In this document: piece by piece, positions 25,855-34,463 of the stretch
How the letters are laid out: every line of letters begins with the position of its first letter
Position numbering within the stretch: the first letter of the stretch is position 1
Assembly (NCBI RefSeq): GCF_020564935.1
Contig: NZ_JAJCXB010000001.1
Coordinates: 62,001 to 126,000, forward strand
Direction: 5' to 3'
Source of the DNA: Streptomyces pinistramenti
GTDB taxonomy: Bacteria; Actinomycetota; Actinomycetes; Streptomycetales; Streptomycetaceae
DNA length: 64,000 nucleotides
Translations under genes and position numbers: made by a program
The notes under the pieces: generated by a model
Database searches by the model: none
What the model was told of the DNA's origin: nothing
Seen by the model: the letters and a program-made list of their open reading frames with translations, nothing else

Positions 25855-27021
25855 ATGACCGAACAGACCGAGCGCTCCGTCGCCGAGCGCGCGCTCGCCG
25901 AGCCGGCCGGGCCGCCCGCCGTGCCCGACGTGTCCGCCCCCGTCGAGCGGGCACCGGGCGGGAGGGGCCAGGTACCGGGCGACGCCGGGCAGGTCCGCGG
26001 CACGCTGCCCGCCGCCGCGACACCCATCGCCCCGCCGCCGCTCACCGAACCGCGCCCCCTCGGTGAACCGCGCAGCTGGCCCAGGGACTTCACCGACCGG
26101 CTGACCGCCCCCCTGCCCGGTGTCCGCGCGCTGGCCAGGATCGCCAGGGAAGGCAAGCTGCGCCCGGCTGAAGAAGCCATGCAGCAGATCCAGGACCTCC
26201 CCTTCGCGCCCGGCCCGCTGCCCCCGGCAGGACCGGACACCGTCGCCCTGACCTGGGCGGGGCACGCCAGTTGGGTCGTCAGGATCGGCGGTCTCACCGT
26301 GCTGACCGACCCCGTCTGGTCCCGCAGGATCCTCGGTACGCCGCCCCGGGTCACCCCCGTGGGAGTCCGCTGGGAGGACCTGCCGCAGGTCGACGCGGTG
26401 GTCATCAGCCACAACCACTACGACCACCTCGACGCCCCCACCCTCAAGCGCCTGCCCCGCACCACCCCGCTCCTGCTCCCCGCGGGTCTGGCGCCCTGGG
26501 CCCGCCGCCGCGGCTTCACCCAGGTCACCGAGCTGGACTGGTGGGAAGCGGTCGAACTCCCCGCGCCCGAAGGCCCCGTACGCTTCGACTTCGTGCCCGC
26601 GCACCACTGGAGCAAGCGCACCCTCGTCGACACCTGCCGCACCCTGTGGGGCGGCTGGCTGCTCACCGCACCCGACGGCCGGCGGGTGCACTTCGCGGGG
26701 GACACCGGATACGGCCACTGGTTCGAGGAGATCGGCCGCCGCTACCCCGGCATCGACCTGGCGCTGCTGCCCATCGGCGCCTACGACCCGCGCTGGATGC
26801 TGCGCCCGGTGCACACCGACCCCGAAGAGGCGGTGCGGGCCTGCCAGGACGTCGGCGCCCGGGTGCTGGCCCCGATGCACTGGTCCACGTTCCTGCTCTC
26901 CGGCGAGCCGCCGATGGAACCGCTGCACCGCGTCCGCGCCGCCTGGGCCGCCACCGGACGCCCCCGCGACGACCTCTGGGACCTGCCGGTCGGCGCCTCC
27001 CGCACGCTGCCCGCTCCCTAG
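25855..27021 (+). CDS. MBL-fold metal-dependent hydrolase, NAPE-PLD/RomA-like
   Basis: The 388-residue protein has a disordered Ala/Pro-rich N-terminus (about 1-80), then a metallo-beta-lactamase fold: TWAGHASWVVRIGG, the metal motif HNHYDHLD, FVPAHHWSKRTLVDTCRTLWGGWLL, FAGDTGYG and PMHWSTF. The pattern matches the NAPE-PLD/UlaG/RomA branch, which acts on phosphodiester or lactone bonds. The ATG at 25855 follows AATGGAGCCCC. Cotranscription with the lysine-free protein is likely, and the two may act together; the substrate is unknown. Confidence 0.88.
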   Translation: MTEQTERSVAERALAEPAGPPAVPDVSAPVERAPGGRGQVPGDAGQVRGTLPAAATPIAPPPLTEPRPLGEPRSWPRDFTDRLTAPLPGVRALARIAREGKLRPAEEAMQQIQDLPFAPGPLPPAGPDTVALTWAGHASWVVRIGGLTVLTDPVWSRRILGTPPRVTPVGVRWEDLPQVDAVVISHNHYDHLDAPTLKRLPRTTPLLLPAGLAPWARRRGFTQVTELDWWEAVELPAPEGPVRFDFVPAHHWSKRTLVDTCRTLWGGWLLTAPDGRRVHFAGDTGYGHWFEEIGRRYPGIDLALLPIGAYDPRWMLRPVHTDPEEAVRACQDVGARVLAPMHWSTFLLSGEPPMEPLHRVRAAWAATGRPRDDLWDLPVGASRTLPAP

Positions 27022-27039
27022 GTGTATTGCCCTGTGAGG

Positions 27040-27395
27040 TTGGGGACGCGGGGCCGTACGCCGGTTCCGCTCGGACCGCTTCCGCTTCGATGACCGCTGA
27101 CGCGGGCTGCGTCGGCAGGATGCGGTGGAGCCGGCATCCGCTGCGGGTGAGGAGACCACCGAACTCGGCGGCGGTGCGTTGACGTCCTGGAGCGCCATCG
27201 AACGACGGCAGGCGCGGCAGGCGTCCAAGGAACCCGGACATTCCGGGGCGTGCTGTTGCCGGGGAACGGACAGCTGCCGGCGATGTGCGCGTCGGCCTGG
27301 CCGGTGAGCGAGGTCATCGCGTGGTCGAAGAGACAGCTCTCGTCGGGCGTGGTGTCCAGGTGGACGAAGAGCGGAACCCCGTGGGCGGCCGCGAA
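27040..27395 (-). pseudogene. O-methyltransferase remnant
   Basis: The minus strand reads AHGVPLFVHLDTTPDESCLF then HAMTSLTGQ, matching the start of the catalytic domain of acetylserotonin-type O-methyltransferases. After deletions and a frame change it reads RTAAEFGGLLTRSGCRLHRILPT then SAVIEAEAV, the C-terminal end of the same family. The SAM-binding part and the N-terminus are missing. The family reading is from memory of conserved blocks, so confidence is moderate. Confidence 0.55.
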
Positions 27396-27396
27396 G

Positions 27397-28035
27397 TCAC
27401 GCCTCGCCGTGCTGCTGCCGGGGCCGCAGCCGCCGCCACAGTGCGGGCACCGCGCCGACCACGACGGTCAGGGCCACCGCGGCGACCACGCCTTCCCACG
27501 GCTCGCCGAACAGTGAACCGCCGGCCAACCCGATGAGCTGGTACGTCGCCGCCCACGCCAGGCACGCGGGGAGGTCGCCGCGGGCGAACGTGCGCAGCGG
27601 CATCGCCGACAGCAGACAGGCCAGCATGATCGGGATCCGGCCGGCCGGCACCAGCCGCGACAGCACCAGCACCAGCACGCCGTGCGCGCGCAGTTTCTGC
27701 TGCGCCTGCTCAAGGCGCTCCGGCGCGGACCGTGCACGCAGCCGCTCCAGCCAGCGCGATCCGCCCCGGGAGTGCGTGCCGCGGCTGCCCAGCCAGTACA
27801 GCCCCAGGTCACCCAGGAACGCCGCGAACGACGCCACGGCGAAGACGATCAACAGGGCGAACGGCGACGACTGGTGGAAGGCCACCACGGCCGCCGAGCT
27901 GACCACCGCGCCTGTCGGCACCACCGGCACCAGCGCCCCCAGTACCACCAGCAGAAAGAGCGACGGGTACCCCACCGCCTGCTGCGTCGACTCCGGTGGG
28001 ACGTCCGCCATCAGTGCCACGGCCGCCGGCATCAT
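27397..28035 (-). CDS. DedA-family membrane protein
   Basis: This 212-residue protein has several membrane segments and the DedA/VTT hallmark F-L-G-D-x-x-x-Y-x-x-G (FLGDLGLYWLGSRG), then a basic stretch and RLVPAGRIPIMLACLLSAMPLRTF. DedA proteins are implicated in flipping polyprenyl-phosphate and other lipids across the inner membrane. Its ATG overlaps the stop of the upstream MBL gene by four bases (ATGA), so the two are translationally coupled. Glycosylation or envelope roles are inference. Confidence 0.9.
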   Translation of the reverse strand: MMPAAVALMADVPPESTQQAVGYPSLFLLVVLGALVPVVPTGAVVSSAAVVAFHQSSPFALLIVFAVASFAAFLGDLGLYWLGSRGTHSRGGSRWLERLRARSAPERLEQAQQKLRAHGVLVLVLSRLVPAGRIPIMLACLLSAMPLRTFARGDLPACLAWAATYQLIGLAGGSLFGEPWEGVVAAVALTVVVGAVPALWRRLRPRQQHGEA

Positions 28036-28829
28036 CGCGCGACCACCGGCCGTACCGACTCGCCGTGCCCGAGCCGGTGCACCGTCACTTCCGGCGCCAG
28101 CAGCGCGACCTGACGCGCGAACTCTTCGCCGGGGGAGTGGAATTCATGCGGCCGCACCGCATCCAGGCCGATCGGCCAGTACGTGCCGTAGTGCACCGGC
28201 ACGGCACTGGCGGGCGCCAGCAGCGCCACCGCCTCGGCCGCCCGCCGCGGGTTCAGGTGCCCGCTGCCCAGGAACGGCCCCCAGCCACCCACCGGCAGCA
28301 GCGCCACCTCGCACGGACCGACCGCCTCCGCCATCCCGTCGAACAGGCCGGTGTCGCCCGCGAAGTACGTCCGTACCGTGCCGCGCACGACGTAGCCGAG
28401 CGCGGGTGACCGGTGCGGCCCGTACGGCAGTCGCCGCCCGTCGTGCGCCGCGCGCACCGCCCGTACGGTCACCGTGCCCGCGCCGTCGGCGGCGCCGGCC
28501 TCCAGGACGTCCCCTGGCACGACTTCGGTGACCCGCAGTCCGCGCGCCGCGGCCACCCGCCGCAGGCCGGGCACCGCGGCACGCGCGCCGGCCGGCACCA
28601 CAAGGCGCGTCCCGGGCGCGAGTCCGGCGAGCGAGGCGGGGTGCAGATGATCGGCGTGCAGATGCGACACCAGGACCAGGTCGGCCCGCGCGGCACCGGG
28701 CGGCGGCAGCGCGCCGCTGCGCCGCCGCAGATGGGCCAGCCGGCGGGTGAACAGCGGATCGGTCAGCACCCGCACCCCGGAGTCCTCGATCGTCGCGGTG
28801 GCATGTCCCCACCAGGTGACCTCCGGCAC
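28032..28829 (-). CDS. MBL-fold metal-dependent hydrolase, UlaG-like
   Basis: The 265-residue protein contains VTWWGHATATIEDSGVRVLTDP, the metal motif HLHADHLHP, AHDGRRLPYGP, YFAGDTGLFDGMA and a C-terminal PVHYGTYWPIG. This is the UlaG/YtnP-like metallo-beta-lactamase group. I chose GTG 28829 because GGGAGG lies six bases upstream; the longer frame would add a Pro-rich tail. It is coupled to the dedA-type gene downstream. Confidence 0.87.
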   Translation of the reverse strand: MPEVTWWGHATATIEDSGVRVLTDPLFTRRLAHLRRRSGALPPPGAARADLVLVSHLHADHLHPASLAGLAPGTRLVVPAGARAAVPGLRRVAAARGLRVTEVVPGDVLEAGAADGAGTVTVRAVRAAHDGRRLPYGPHRSPALGYVVRGTVRTYFAGDTGLFDGMAEAVGPCEVALLPVGGWGPFLGSGHLNPRRAAEAVALLAPASAVPVHYGTYWPIGLDAVRPHEFHSPGEEFARQVALLAPEVTVHRLGHGESVRPVVAR

Positions 28830-29068
28830 CGCTGACCTCCCGACTCGTGGCACTGCCCCTCGATCCTGCCTCATCCCGCCCGGGGTGCGGCGCGGGGGAC
28901 CGGAAAGCGGGGGCGGGGTGCCGGACGGCCGTGCTGCGGACGGATATACAGGGGCATTCGGAGCAATGTCCACATAACGGGGCACAGGTCATCGACCGGT
29001 CCGTTTATGACACGCTTGGCGGGATGCCCGTGCCGCCCGGCGCGGGCCTGAGCGTGAGGTGGTAGGGC

Positions 29069-31255
29069 GTGCGGACGCCACGGTGGAGGACTCTCGGTGG
29101 CGCCCTGTGGCGGATGCTCGCGGTGTGGGCCGTGTCCAGCCTCACCCTGCTGCTGCTCGCCGCGGTGCTGCCCGACTTCCGCCTCCAGTCGCAAAGCGGC
29201 GACAGCTTCACCCGCACCGCCCTCACCGCGGCCCTCGGCGCCGGCGCCTTCGGCCTGCTCAGTGCTCTGGTCTGGCCGCTGCTCGTACGCGCCCTGCTGC
29301 TGGTGCCCGCCCTCGTCCTCGGCCTGCTGGTCTTCTTCCTCAACGGCTCCCTGCTGCTGCTCGCCCTCGGCCTGATCCCCGAAGGCCGTGGCCAGGCCGC
29401 ACCCGAGACCGCCGTGATCGTCGCCGCCGTGATGTCCGCGACCTCATCGGCCACCTCCGGCTTCCTGGCCGTACGCAACGACGAGGCGTACCGCCGCCGA
29501 CTGGTGCGGCTCGCGGGCCGGCGCGGCCGCCGGGCCGGTGCCGCCCCCGGCCCCCGCACCCCCGGCACCCTCTTCCTCCAGCTCGACGGCCTGGGGCACG
29601 ACCTGCTGCGGGAGGCGACCGAGGGCGAGCGGCCGCTGATGGCGACCGTCGCCCGCTGGCGGGCCACCAGCCACCGCCTCACCCCTTGGCGCACGGACTG
29701 GTCGAGCCAGACCGGCGCCAGCCAGCTCGGCATCCTGCACGGCAGCAACGAAGACCTGCCGGCCTTCCGCTGGTACGAGAAGGAGACCGGCCAACTCGTC
29801 GTCAGCAACCGGCCCACCAGCGCCGCCGAACTCCAGCGCCGGGCCGTCGAGCGCACCGGCGACGGCGGCCTGCTCGCCTACGACGGCGCCAGCCGCGGCA
29901 ACCTCTTCAGCGGCGGCGCCGACCAGGTCGCGCTGGTCATGTCGGTCGCCGCCCGCCGCGGCCGGTACAACCGCTCCCGGGCCGGCTACTTCGCGTACTT
30001 CTCCGACCCCGGCAACGCCACCCGCACCGCCGTCTCCTTCTTCGCCGAGATCTTCCGCGAGATCGCCCAGTCGCTGCGCACCCGCTTCTGCCGGGAGCTG
30101 CCGCGGGTCAAGCGCGGCGGCCTCTACCCCGTCATCCGTGCCTTCGCGACCGTCGTCGAACGCGATGTGGTGGTCGCGGCCGTCGTCGGCGACATGCTCG
30201 CCGGGCGCGCCGCCGTCTACGCGGACCTGGTCGCCTACGACGAGGTGGCGCACCACTCGGGGCCGAGCCACCGCGACACCCACCAGGTGCTGCGCAGCCT
30301 GGACCGGGCCGTCGCGCTGATCGCCAAGGCGTCCCGGCACGCCCCGCGCCCGTACCGCATCGTGCTGCTCTCGGACCACGGCCAGAGCCCCGGCGTGACC
30401 TTCCTCGATCGGTACGGGCTGCGCCTGGGCGACCTGGTGCGGGCCGGCTGCGGGCTGCCGGTGCCGCGGCGGGCGGGGCGGACCCGCAGCGGCGCCGAGG
30501 CCAGGCAGGCGGCGCGGGCCGCGCTGCACCGCCCGGAGGAGATGGACGGGCACAGCAGGTCCCAGCCGGTGGTGCTGGCCTCCGGCAACCTCGGCCTGGT
30601 GTCGTTCCCCGACATACCGGGCCGGGTCACCCGCGAGGAGCTGGACCGCAGGAATCCCGCGCTGCTCGGCACCCTCGCCAATCACCCCGGCATCGGTTTC
30701 CTGCTGGTCCGCTCGGCGGAACACGGCGCCGTGGTGCTCGGCCCGGCCGGCGCCGAGCACCATCTGGACACCGGCCGCGTCATCGGGACCGACCCGCTCG
30801 CCGCGTTCGGCGAGGGCGCCGCCGACGCGGTACGCCGCACCGACCGCTTCCCGCACGTCGCCGACATCATGGTCAACTCCGCCTACGACCCGGCGACGGG
30901 CGAGGTGCACGCCTTCGAGGAGCAGATCGGCTCGCACGGCGGTCTCGGCGGCGCGCAGGGCCATCCGTTCCTGCTGTGGCCCGAGGAGCTGTCGCCGCCG
31001 GTGCCGGACGGCGGGCCGCTGGTCGGTGCCGAGCAGGTGCACCGCGTCCTGCGCCGCTGGCTGCGCGAGGAGGACGGTCCGCAGCTGCCCCTCACCACCG
31101 GGGCGGGGCGGTTCCACGGGCAGTCCGTACTGCTGTCCCACGCGTCCGCCGCCGCGTCGCGCGCCACGGACGAGGCGAACGAACTACGGTCCGAAACGGT
31201 CAAGCCCGAAGGTTTTCCGTCGCACGACTACCCGTCACAGGACAAAAACCGCTGA
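29069..31255 (+). CDS. Membrane-anchored alkaline phosphatase-superfamily protein
   Basis: This 728-residue protein has about four hydrophobic segments in the first 130 residues, resembling the small membrane proteins annotated as phage holin family IV. A large soluble domain of the alkaline phosphatase/phosphodiesterase superfamily follows: LFLQLDGLGHDLL (metal Asp), TGASQLGILHG (Thr/Ser nucleophile region), YDEVAHHSGP, and SDHGQS. The substrate is unknown; nucleotide or phospholipid head groups are possibilities. The start is GTG 29069 with GAGGTGG upstream. It appears monocistronic. Confidence 0.85.
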   Translation: MRTPRWRTLGGALWRMLAVWAVSSLTLLLLAAVLPDFRLQSQSGDSFTRTALTAALGAGAFGLLSALVWPLLVRALLLVPALVLGLLVFFLNGSLLLLALGLIPEGRGQAAPETAVIVAAVMSATSSATSGFLAVRNDEAYRRRLVRLAGRRGRRAGAAPGPRTPGTLFLQLDGLGHDLLREATEGERPLMATVARWRATSHRLTPWRTDWSSQTGASQLGILHGSNEDLPAFRWYEKETGQLVVSNRPTSAAELQRRAVERTGDGGLLAYDGASRGNLFSGGADQVALVMSVAARRGRYNRSRAGYFAYFSDPGNATRTAVSFFAEIFREIAQSLRTRFCRELPRVKRGGLYPVIRAFATVVERDVVVAAVVGDMLAGRAAVYADLVAYDEVAHHSGPSHRDTHQVLRSLDRAVALIAKASRHAPRPYRIVLLSDHGQSPGVTFLDRYGLRLGDLVRAGCGLPVPRRAGRTRSGAEARQAARAALHRPEEMDGHSRSQPVVLASGNLGLVSFPDIPGRVTREELDRRNPALLGTLANHPGIGFLLVRSAEHGAVVLGPAGAEHHLDTGRVIGTDPLAAFGEGAADAVRRTDRFPHVADIMVNSAYDPATGEVHAFEEQIGSHGGLGGAQGHPFLLWPEELSPPVPDGGPLVGAEQVHRVLRRWLREEDGPQLPLTTGAGRFHGQSVLLSHASAAASRATDEANELRSETVKPEGFPSHDYPSQDKNR

Positions 31256-31341
31256 TTTGGGGGCGGGTGTCCATTCGCCGACGATAGGGAGTCGCTCGGC
31301 AATCCCGGGTGCACCACGCACGACGAGAGGCCCACCACGCC

Positions 31342-32694
31342 ATGCACGACCGGCACACCCGCCGCTTCGGTCTCGGAACCGCCACCTGCCTGGTGATGGG
31401 CAACATCATCGGCGGCGGCATCTTCCTGCTGCCGGCGTCCGTGGCCCCCTTCGGCACCGTCAGCCTCGTCGCCTTCGGCGTCCTGACCCTCGGCGCCCTC
31501 GCCCTCGCCCTGGTCTTCGGCCGGCTGGCCAGGCGCCACCCCGACACCGGCGGCCCCTACGTCTACGCCCGCGAGGCGTTCGGCGACTTCGCGGGCTTCC
31601 TGTCCGCCTGGTCGTACTGGACCATGACCTGGGTCAGCAACGCGGCCCTCGCGGTCGCCGCCGTCGGCTACGTCCACGTCCTCTTCCCCGGGCACGCCTC
31701 GCGCGGCACGGACCTTGTGGTGGCCCTGGGCGCGCTGTGGCTGCCGGCCCTCGCCAACTTCGCCGGCACCCGCTACGTCGGCGCCGTCCAACTGGTCTCC
31801 ACCGTCCTCAAGTTCGTCCCGCTGCTGTTCATCGCCGTCGTCGGGATGTTCTTCTTCGACCCGGACAATCTCGGCTCCTTCAACGCCGGCGGCCACAGCA
31901 CCCTCGGCGGCATGTCGGCGGCCGCGGCGATCCTGCTCTACAGCTACGTCGGTGTGGAGTCCGCCGCGATGAGCGCGGGCGAGGTCCGCGACCCGGAGCG
32001 CAACGTCGGACGGGCGACCGTACTCGGCACCGTCGGCGCCGCCGTCGTCTACCTCCTGGGCACCCTCGCGGTCTTCGGCACCGTCGCCCACGACAAGCTG
32101 GTCGCCTCCAAGGCGCCGTTCTCGGACGCGGTCAACGCGATGTTCGGCGGCCAGTGGGGCGGCACCGTCATCGCGGCGGCCGCCGTCGTCTCCATCATCG
32201 GCGCGCTCAACGGCTGGACGCTGATGAGCGCCCAATCGCCGTACGCGGCCGCCAAGGACGGGCTCTTCCCCGCCGCCTTCCTCACCAAGCGGCGCGGCGT
32301 ACCGACCTTCGGCGTTCTCGCCGCCGTGGTGCTGGCGAGCGCCCTCACGGTGATCAACTACCTGACGGGGACCAGCGGCGTCTTCGAGATCCTGGTGCTG
32401 ATCACCACCTTCTCGGCGACCGTCCCCTACCTCCTCGCGGCCGGCGCCCAGATCTACTTCCTGCTCTCCGGACAGCGCGACAAGGTCCGCCCGGCCCGCT
32501 TCGCCCGCGACCTGACCCTCGCGCTCGCCGCCTTCGGCTTCACCTTCTGGCTCGTCGCCGGCGCCGGCTACGCCGCGATCTACCAGGGCGTGCTCTTCCT
32601 CTTCGCCGGCATCCTCGTCTACGCCTTCATGTCGGCCCGCCGGAAGGGCCGCGCCGGGGCGGAGCCGGAACCGGCCGCCGTCGAAAGCCCGTAG
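31342..32694 (+). CDS. APC-superfamily amino acid/amine permease
   Basis: The protein of about 450 residues has some 12 membrane segments. MGNIIGGGIFLLPAS near the N-terminus is the APC G-x-G-I-F motif of segment 1, and YSYVGVESAAMSAGEVRDPERNVGRAT in segment 6 is typical of AdiC/PotE/CadB-like antiporters of basic amino acids and polyamines. I chose ATG 31342, which follows GAGAGG; a GTG at 31309 is the alternative. No decarboxylase gene is adjacent, so the substrate is undetermined. Confidence 0.9.
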   Translation: MHDRHTRRFGLGTATCLVMGNIIGGGIFLLPASVAPFGTVSLVAFGVLTLGALALALVFGRLARRHPDTGGPYVYAREAFGDFAGFLSAWSYWTMTWVSNAALAVAAVGYVHVLFPGHASRGTDLVVALGALWLPALANFAGTRYVGAVQLVSTVLKFVPLLFIAVVGMFFFDPDNLGSFNAGGHSTLGGMSAAAAILLYSYVGVESAAMSAGEVRDPERNVGRATVLGTVGAAVVYLLGTLAVFGTVAHDKLVASKAPFSDAVNAMFGGQWGGTVIAAAAVVSIIGALNGWTLMSAQSPYAAAKDGLFPAAFLTKRRGVPTFGVLAAVVLASALTVINYLTGTSGVFEILVLITTFSATVPYLLAAGAQIYFLLSGQRDKVRPARFARDLTLALAAFGFTFWLVAGAGYAAIYQGVLFLFAGILVYAFMSARRKGRAGAEPEPAAVESP

Positions 32695-32725
32695 AACCGC
32701 CCGGCAGCCGCGGGCCGCACGGACC

Positions 32726-33868
32726 TCAGCCCTCCCGGCGCCCGCCGGCCCGCTCGTGCCAGCGCGCGAGAAGCCGCTCCAGCGCCTCGGCCGACGCATG
32801 GACCGCGGCCACGGAACAGCTCTCGTCCGTGACATGAGCCTGTTCCGGCTCGCCCGGCCCGTACAGCAGCACGGCAGGACCGCCCAGCTTCCCGGCGAGC
32901 ACCGAGGCATCGGTGAAGTACGTGGCGCAGCACGGCTCCTGGCCGCCCGCGGCGGGCGCCGCGCCCGGCACCAGCACGCCGGTCAGCTCGCGGGCGAGAG
33001 CGTCGCCCGGGTCGGTGGCGACGCTCGGCAGGTCGAGGATCCGCTCGACGGTGACCTCCGCCGCGCCCTCCTCTGCCGCGCACTGCCGGACCACCCGGCG
33101 GATCTCGGCCACCGCATCGGCGGAACTGAAGCCCGGCACCGTGCGCACGTCGAGGGTGAGTTCGGCACGGTCGGGGACGAGGTTGGGCTGGATCCCGGCG
33201 TGGAACGTGCCGACGTTGACGGTGGCCGCACCATGGGTCGCACTGTGCGGCCAGTCGCCGTGCTCGTGGATGCGCTGCGCGGCGGCGGCCAGCTTGACCA
33301 GCGCGTTGTCGCCCAGCTCGGGCCGCGAGCCGTGCGCGCTGCGGCCGTGCGCGGTCAGCCGCAGCCACAGCGCGCCCTTGTGCCCCAGGACGACGCGGTT
33401 GGCGGTGGGCTCGGCCACCAGCAGCGCGGGGCTCGGCGCCAGCCCGTCCAGCGCCGCGGCGCCCTCGCAGCCGGTCTCCTCGCCGAAGGTGAAAACGAGC
33501 TGTACTGCCGTGCCGGGGGAGTGCGCCGCATGCCGCGTGGCGGCGCACACGATGCCCGCCACACCGGCCTTCATGTCACTGCTGCCGCGACCGCGCAGCC
33601 GGCCGCCGTGGATCTCGCCGCTCAGCGGATCGAACGACCAGCCGGACGCGTCGGCGGGCACGGTGTCCAGGTGCCCGGTCAGGGTGATCGGGGTGCCGGA
33701 CCCGCGGACCGCGACGAGATTGGCGCGCCCCGCCTCCGGCTCGTCGACCCGGACGGCGAATCCGGCGTCCTCCAGGAGCGTGGCCAAAAACGCCGCGGCC
33801 GGTTTCTCGGCACCGCCCCGCGTGTCCATCCTGACGAGCTGCTGGGCGAGCGTCACGGCGTCGTACAC
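32726..33868 (-). CDS. ArgE/DapE/ACY1-family deacylase (M20)
   Basis: The 380-residue M20 zinc enzyme has TLTGHLDTVPAD (His ligand and Asp), RGSSDMKAGVAG (bridging Asp), TFGEETGCEG (catalytic Glu) and GRSAHGSRP in the dimer domain. The family includes acetylornithine deacetylase and succinyl-DAP desuccinylase. Those pathways are not represented nearby, so the acyl-amino-acid substrate is open. The GTG at 33868 follows GGAGACC. It is divergent from a pterin dehydratase; the gap holds TTGCGCA palindromes that may be operators. Confidence 0.9.
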   Translation of the reverse strand: MYDAVTLAQQLVRMDTRGGAEKPAAAFLATLLEDAGFAVRVDEPEAGRANLVAVRGSGTPITLTGHLDTVPADASGWSFDPLSGEIHGGRLRGRGSSDMKAGVAGIVCAATRHAAHSPGTAVQLVFTFGEETGCEGAAALDGLAPSPALLVAEPTANRVVLGHKGALWLRLTAHGRSAHGSRPELGDNALVKLAAAAQRIHEHGDWPHSATHGAATVNVGTFHAGIQPNLVPDRAELTLDVRTVPGFSSADAVAEIRRVVRQCAAEEGAAEVTVERILDLPSVATDPGDALARELTGVLVPGAAPAAGGQEPCCATYFTDASVLAGKLGGPAVLLYGPGEPEQAHVTDESCSVAAVHASAEALERLLARWHERAGGRREG

Positions 33869-33934
33869 GCGGGGTCTCCTGCCGGATGGGAGGGCGGCTG
33901 CGCAGAGCCGGGGGCGACACCATCCGACCAGATG

Positions 33935-34042
33935 TTGCGCACGTTGCGCAAGAGTTGTTTCGGTGGGATGCCGCGTTGTGTGGGGTTCGGAGTGCTGGAC
34001 GTGCAGGGGTGCGATCCGGGATGTCGCCGGTATTTGCGCAAA
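33935..34042. promoter_or_regulatory. TTGCGCA palindromes in a divergent promoter
   Basis: TTGCGCA-CGT-TGCGCAA is perfect at 33935-33951, and a second palindrome TTTGCGCAAA is at 34033-34042. The same heptamer therefore occurs three times in 110 bases between two divergent genes. The regulator is not encoded nearby. Confidence 0.45.
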
Positions 34043-34132
34043 GATGACGAGTGCCGGCCGGACGCAGCGGTGCGCGCGGCGTGCCAGGCTGGTAGGCGCG
34101 AGCCCACTGGTGCGGGTGCCGGAGTGAGGGAG

Positions 34133-34450
34133 ATGAGTGCGATGGCCAAGGTGGAACCGCTCGGCGACGAGGAGATCGAGGGCCGCCTCGCGGAGCTGCC
34201 CGGATGGTCGGCGTCCGACGGCATGCTGCGGCGCAGCTACCGCTTCACCGGGCACCTACCGGCCGCCGTGATGGTCGTCCATATCGCCCGGATCCAGGAC
34301 GAGTTGGACCACCATGCGGATCTCACCCTCGGCTACCACGACGTGACCGTGGCGGTGAACACGCACAGCATCGGCGGCCGGATCACCGCACTCGACTTCG
34401 GCCTGGCCCGGCGCATCGAGGCCATCGCACCCGGCCACGGGGCGAGGTGA
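34133..34450 (+). CDS. Pterin-4a-carbinolamine dehydratase
   Basis: This 105-residue protein has the PCD motif: ELDHHADLTLGYHDVTVAVNTHSIGGRIT, in which the His-His pair and the later His form the active site. The enzyme dehydrates 4a-hydroxytetrahydropterin after aromatic amino acid hydroxylation and may also serve in pterin cofactor repair. The ATG at 34133 follows GGAGTGAGGGAG. No aromatic hydroxylase gene lies next to it. Length is normal for the family. Confidence 0.93.
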   Translation: MSAMAKVEPLGDEEIEGRLAELPGWSASDGMLRRSYRFTGHLPAAVMVVHIARIQDELDHHADLTLGYHDVTVAVNTHSIGGRITALDFGLARRIEAIAPGHGAR

Positions 34451-34463
34451 GGGTCGCAGCTGC

